Shown here: positions 61,401 through 64,000 of the stretch, piece by piece | Position numbering within the stretch: position 1 is the stretch's first letter | How the letters are laid out: every line of letters begins with the position of its first letter | Assembly: GCF_022458985.1 (NCBI RefSeq) | Contig: NC_061773.1 | Location: 3,230,001 to 3,294,000 of the forward strand | Origin: Mugil cephalus | Taxonomy: Eukaryota > Chordata > Actinopteri > Mugiliformes > Mugilidae | Length of the DNA: 64,000 nt | Direction of reading: 5' to 3' | Position numbers and translations under genes: made by a program | The notes under the pieces: model-generated | The model's input: only the letters and a program-made list of their open reading frames with translations | Databases searched by the model: none | Told to the model about the DNA's origin: nothing

Positions 61401-62017
61401 TCATCAGAGAAAAACAGGAAAAAGAAATCTTCTATCAAGCGCTTCCTGATGCTTAAGTTTAGGTGGAAGTCAGAAAGCAAGCCAGTTGCAGATCAGGTCA
61501 ATTCATCGTCTTTTCAGTCCCCAGCAGGGTCCAGGCGTCGCACGTCCAGCAGACTGCTGGATTTAGACCAGCACAGCACAAGTAGTTCTCCACGGCTCAA
61601 CTCACGCTCAAGTAAACCTCAAGTGCCACCTGAGCCAGCCTCGCCCTTCTTGTTCTACAAGGAGAGCAAAAGGAAAGGGAACTCTGTAGCCTTCCTCACT
61701 CGCAGCGTTGTCCGGGTGGAGTCCTTCGAGGACCGCTCTCGTGTGCCTTTCATACCTCTTCCCCTGACCAAGCCTCGCTCCATCTCCTTCCCCAACACAG
61801 ATACCTCCGACTATGAGAATGTCCCTGCCATCAGCTCAGACTACGAGAACGTTCAGGTCCCACAGCGGAGGCCTGTTCGGCAGCCGCCGTTTACAGACTA
61901 CTTTGACCGTCCCAGTCGGGTGCTGTCCTCTGCCAATGAGACAGACGGCTATGTGGACATGAGCAGCCTCCCTGGTTTTGAGAAGAAACTTCAGTCACTT
62001 GAGCAGGAAACAGAAAG
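58496..62017 (+). CDS. fgd5: FGD5, first two coding exons (gene continues beyond window)
   Basis: FYVE, RhoGEF and PH domain protein 5, a CDC42 exchange factor of endothelial cells. Exon 1, 58496-58505, codes MNT plus one base. Exon 2, 59473-62017, is 2545 nt and ends with two bases at a GT donor (AG|gtatgt). Together they give 851 residues of the N-terminal region. Visible in order: TKPSVAPKPRF and GPKPSVAPKPKV proline motifs, a long acidic run (EEEKEEEEEEEEDV near residue 120), PFYISSEDIINRE, HYLSLYPRSLSMEGQDMP, VDIPPPFELAYITKKPITKS, KKKSSIKRFLMLKFRWKS, VVRVESFEDRSRVPFIPLPL, a doubled SDYENV motif and DGYVDMSSLPGFE. The last blocks are nearly identical to human FGD5. The RhoGEF, PH and FYVE domains must lie right of the window. 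An ATG at 59277 is in frame but lies in intron 1. Confidence 0.93.
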
Positions 62018-64000
62018 GTATGTAAGCCTGTGTATACTGCCTCTCTATAGGGTAAGAGTTAGATGGTGTCAGCAAGTAAATATGCTCATAATGCCACAGC
62101 GATGTTCACCATAGTCACCACATTAGATTAACATGCTAACGATTTGCTTAAAATCTACTTCTACATCACAATGTCAGAGAGATTGGTTATCTGTAGCCAC
62201 AAATCTCTGGATCAAATACACACTTAATCAATCTAATAGTTGTTGTAACATTTCCTGAATCACCAAAGCATTAAGCAGACCCACTGAGAGACCAAAGAAC
62301 CGTGCACAAGCACATCTAATATTTAAGTATGTGTGCAATATGTAGTAATGGCTCCTGCCATTCACCGAGCACAAACCTTTTTTTACTACGTCTCTGCCCT
62401 TGTGCACATTTAACAATGTCCCTGTGGGAAAAGGATTTACCACTATTTCTTATGTAGTCTCCCCAGATGCTGTGATCACAGTGGATGTGGATGTGGTGAT
62501 CAGTAGCAGAGAGGAAGCTTCCCTCTTGTCTTGCAGTGGGAAATTAATAAAGTCCAGCTGTGATGAGTGTGTCTGTGTGTTGTTGGGGCATGTTAGGTAG
62601 GAGAGGAGGAGAAGCTGGTGGAGTTGTGGCCTCTTCAGATCTAAGTGAAAAACAGGCAGGTTTCATTCATAAATCATCTGATCTGGTGCAGGAACAGGCT
62701 CCTCTCTGGCTGATGTTGTGGGTAGAGCCTCTTGTGTCTCTGCTGTGGTGTTATTTGTTGGTATGATCAACATGCTGCGCTGACATTAACCCATCCCCCC
62801 TGCATTCCTGCTGGCTGTGCCCATATCATACAGGCTGCTCAACATGATTAATAGTCAGAGCATTTTGGAGTCATTGCTCTTCTCCAGACAGTCAGGAACA
62901 ACAGGCTGAGATACAATCTCAGTGTGTTCTGCAGTCAGCAGTTGTTCACAGAGCATCCCCCTCCTCCTGCTCACCTCTTTGGCTTGATTGTGTGTGAAAG
63001 GAAAACTGTACAACAATTCTGGTGAAAAGGACAACAAAGTTTGTTTTTTATATTGTATTTTATATACACCAATGAGCCACAACATTAAAACCACTCCCAG
63101 GAGTAGTTAATGACATTGATCATCTTGTGACAATTCAGTGTTCTGCTGGGAAACGTTTGGACCTGGCATTCATTCATTTGGATGTTACTTAGACATGTAG
63201 CACCCACCTAGACCAGACCAGACACCCCCACCCCATAGCAATGACACTCCTTGATGGCAGCAGCCATCCCCAGCAGGATAATGAGGAGCCGACAAACAAA
63301 CATAGAGTGTACCCACCATATTACACTGTGCAAGTGCTTCTGATCAGTAGTTTTTCCGTTTTTTTTTTATTTTGTGTTTGGGTTTTTTCATGTGGACTGT
63401 GGACTCACTTCCAAGTAACTCCCAATGAACAAGCTGCCTGTCTCCCCTTCAAGGAATATTGAGTCAGTAAATAAACTGATAATTTTATCGACAATACATT
63501 TGAGGAAAAAGTCTATGACAGTATCACAGAAGGTGACTTCATGTAACATCTGTGAGTTGGCCCAGTCCACCCAGTCAGACTATTCAGAATTAAAGATTAA
63601 TAATTTTCTCGAAAAAGCAGACTTGCAAAACAAAAAAATAGTGATGTGGGTTAATTAGAATACTTTTTTGTGATTCTAGTGAATCCAACGACTGTAATCA
63701 CAGCAAAGGAATATACCAGTAGACAGCAGAGTCAGTAGATGAGGCTGTTAATTTTGCAACAGCCTAAAGGAGACATATTAGCTGATCACTGGCGTCTTTG
63801 TCCCGTCCGTGCTTTCACTCAGCCTGAGGAAAACACAAAATTGTATTTTTTTATCTCCTTATTTAATTTATCTCCATAGTTTTTGCCTCTAGCCAGCATG
63901 GCAGGCGAGTGACAAGAGGCAGTGATATAAAAACCCAATATAGAAAATGTGCGTTCTAGTTTTGTGGTTCAATCAGGCACCCCCACTATCTCATTCAAAG
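62018..64000 (+). other. FGD5 intron 2 (incomplete)
   Basis: No further FGD5 exon (expected to begin A-YTEPYKVCP) was found before the window ends. The intron holds one Tc1-type relic and AT-rich sequence. Confidence 0.6.
63068..63285 (-). mobile_element. Non-autonomous Tc1-type element, copy 5 (right half)
   Basis: Reverse copy starting at the terminus 'accaatgagccacaacattaa' and running through 'cagtgttctgctgggaaacg', 'gtagcacccacctagaccag' and 'catccccagcaggat'. It stops at the place where the TG tract sits in other copies. Confidence 0.6.

Overview
The window is vertebrate nuclear DNA and almost certainly from a ray-finned (teleost) fish. It has split genes with GT-AG introns, long AT-rich non-coding stretches, (TG)n microsatellites, many Tc1/mariner relics and fish-type SINE/LINE remains. 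The preproghrelin is of the spiny-rayed-fish type: a 20-residue peptide followed by an amidation signal. The species cannot be named from the sequence alone. All exon models below were built by hand from reading frame, splice sites and remembered family motifs; no database search was run.

Gene order, left to right: CRBN (cereblon, +, 3' part, 1-9185); a vasotocin/vasopressin V2-type receptor (-, 22129-23386); VHL (+, 25316-26579); an unrecognised 5-exon gene for a 114-residue protein with an RFX X-box-like site in its promoter (+, 27867-29212); TATDN2 (+, 30665-34519); ghrelin, ghrl (-, 36432-37858, four short exons, convergent with TATDN2); CCDC174 (+, 39480-44780); and the first two exons of FGD5 (+, 58496-62017, continuing past the right edge). 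The human counterparts of the recognised non-receptor genes all lie on 3p25-26, where TATDN2 and GHRL are also neighbours, so this is an ancient vertebrate synteny block.

Mobile DNA. An apparently intact 1.6-kb Tc1 element (complete 340-residue DD34E transposase, 200/202-bp near-identical TIRs, TA on both sides) sits antisense in CCDC174 intron 10. Between CRBN and the receptor there is a cluster of older elements: two inverted copies of another Tc1-like transposon, one of them interrupted by a hAT-like element whose target site can be read from the other copy, and a THAP-domain exon. A family of short Tc1-type non-autonomous elements (ends like ATCAGGCATAACATTATGACC) occurs at least five times, with a (TG)n tract of different length at the same internal site. 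A tRNA-derived SINE, an L2-like LINE fragment and several other dispersed repeats fill the intergenic regions. No CRISPR, operon, phage or other prokaryotic structure is present.

The genes are not a pathway. They include a CUL4 substrate receptor (CRBN), a CUL2 substrate receptor (VHL), two endocrine genes (a vasotocin-type receptor and ghrelin), a TatD nuclease, a nuclear coiled-coil protein, a CDC42 exchange factor and a probable ciliary protein. They are held together by conserved synteny. The least described items are the 114-residue X-box gene and the Tyr-4 form of ghrelin.
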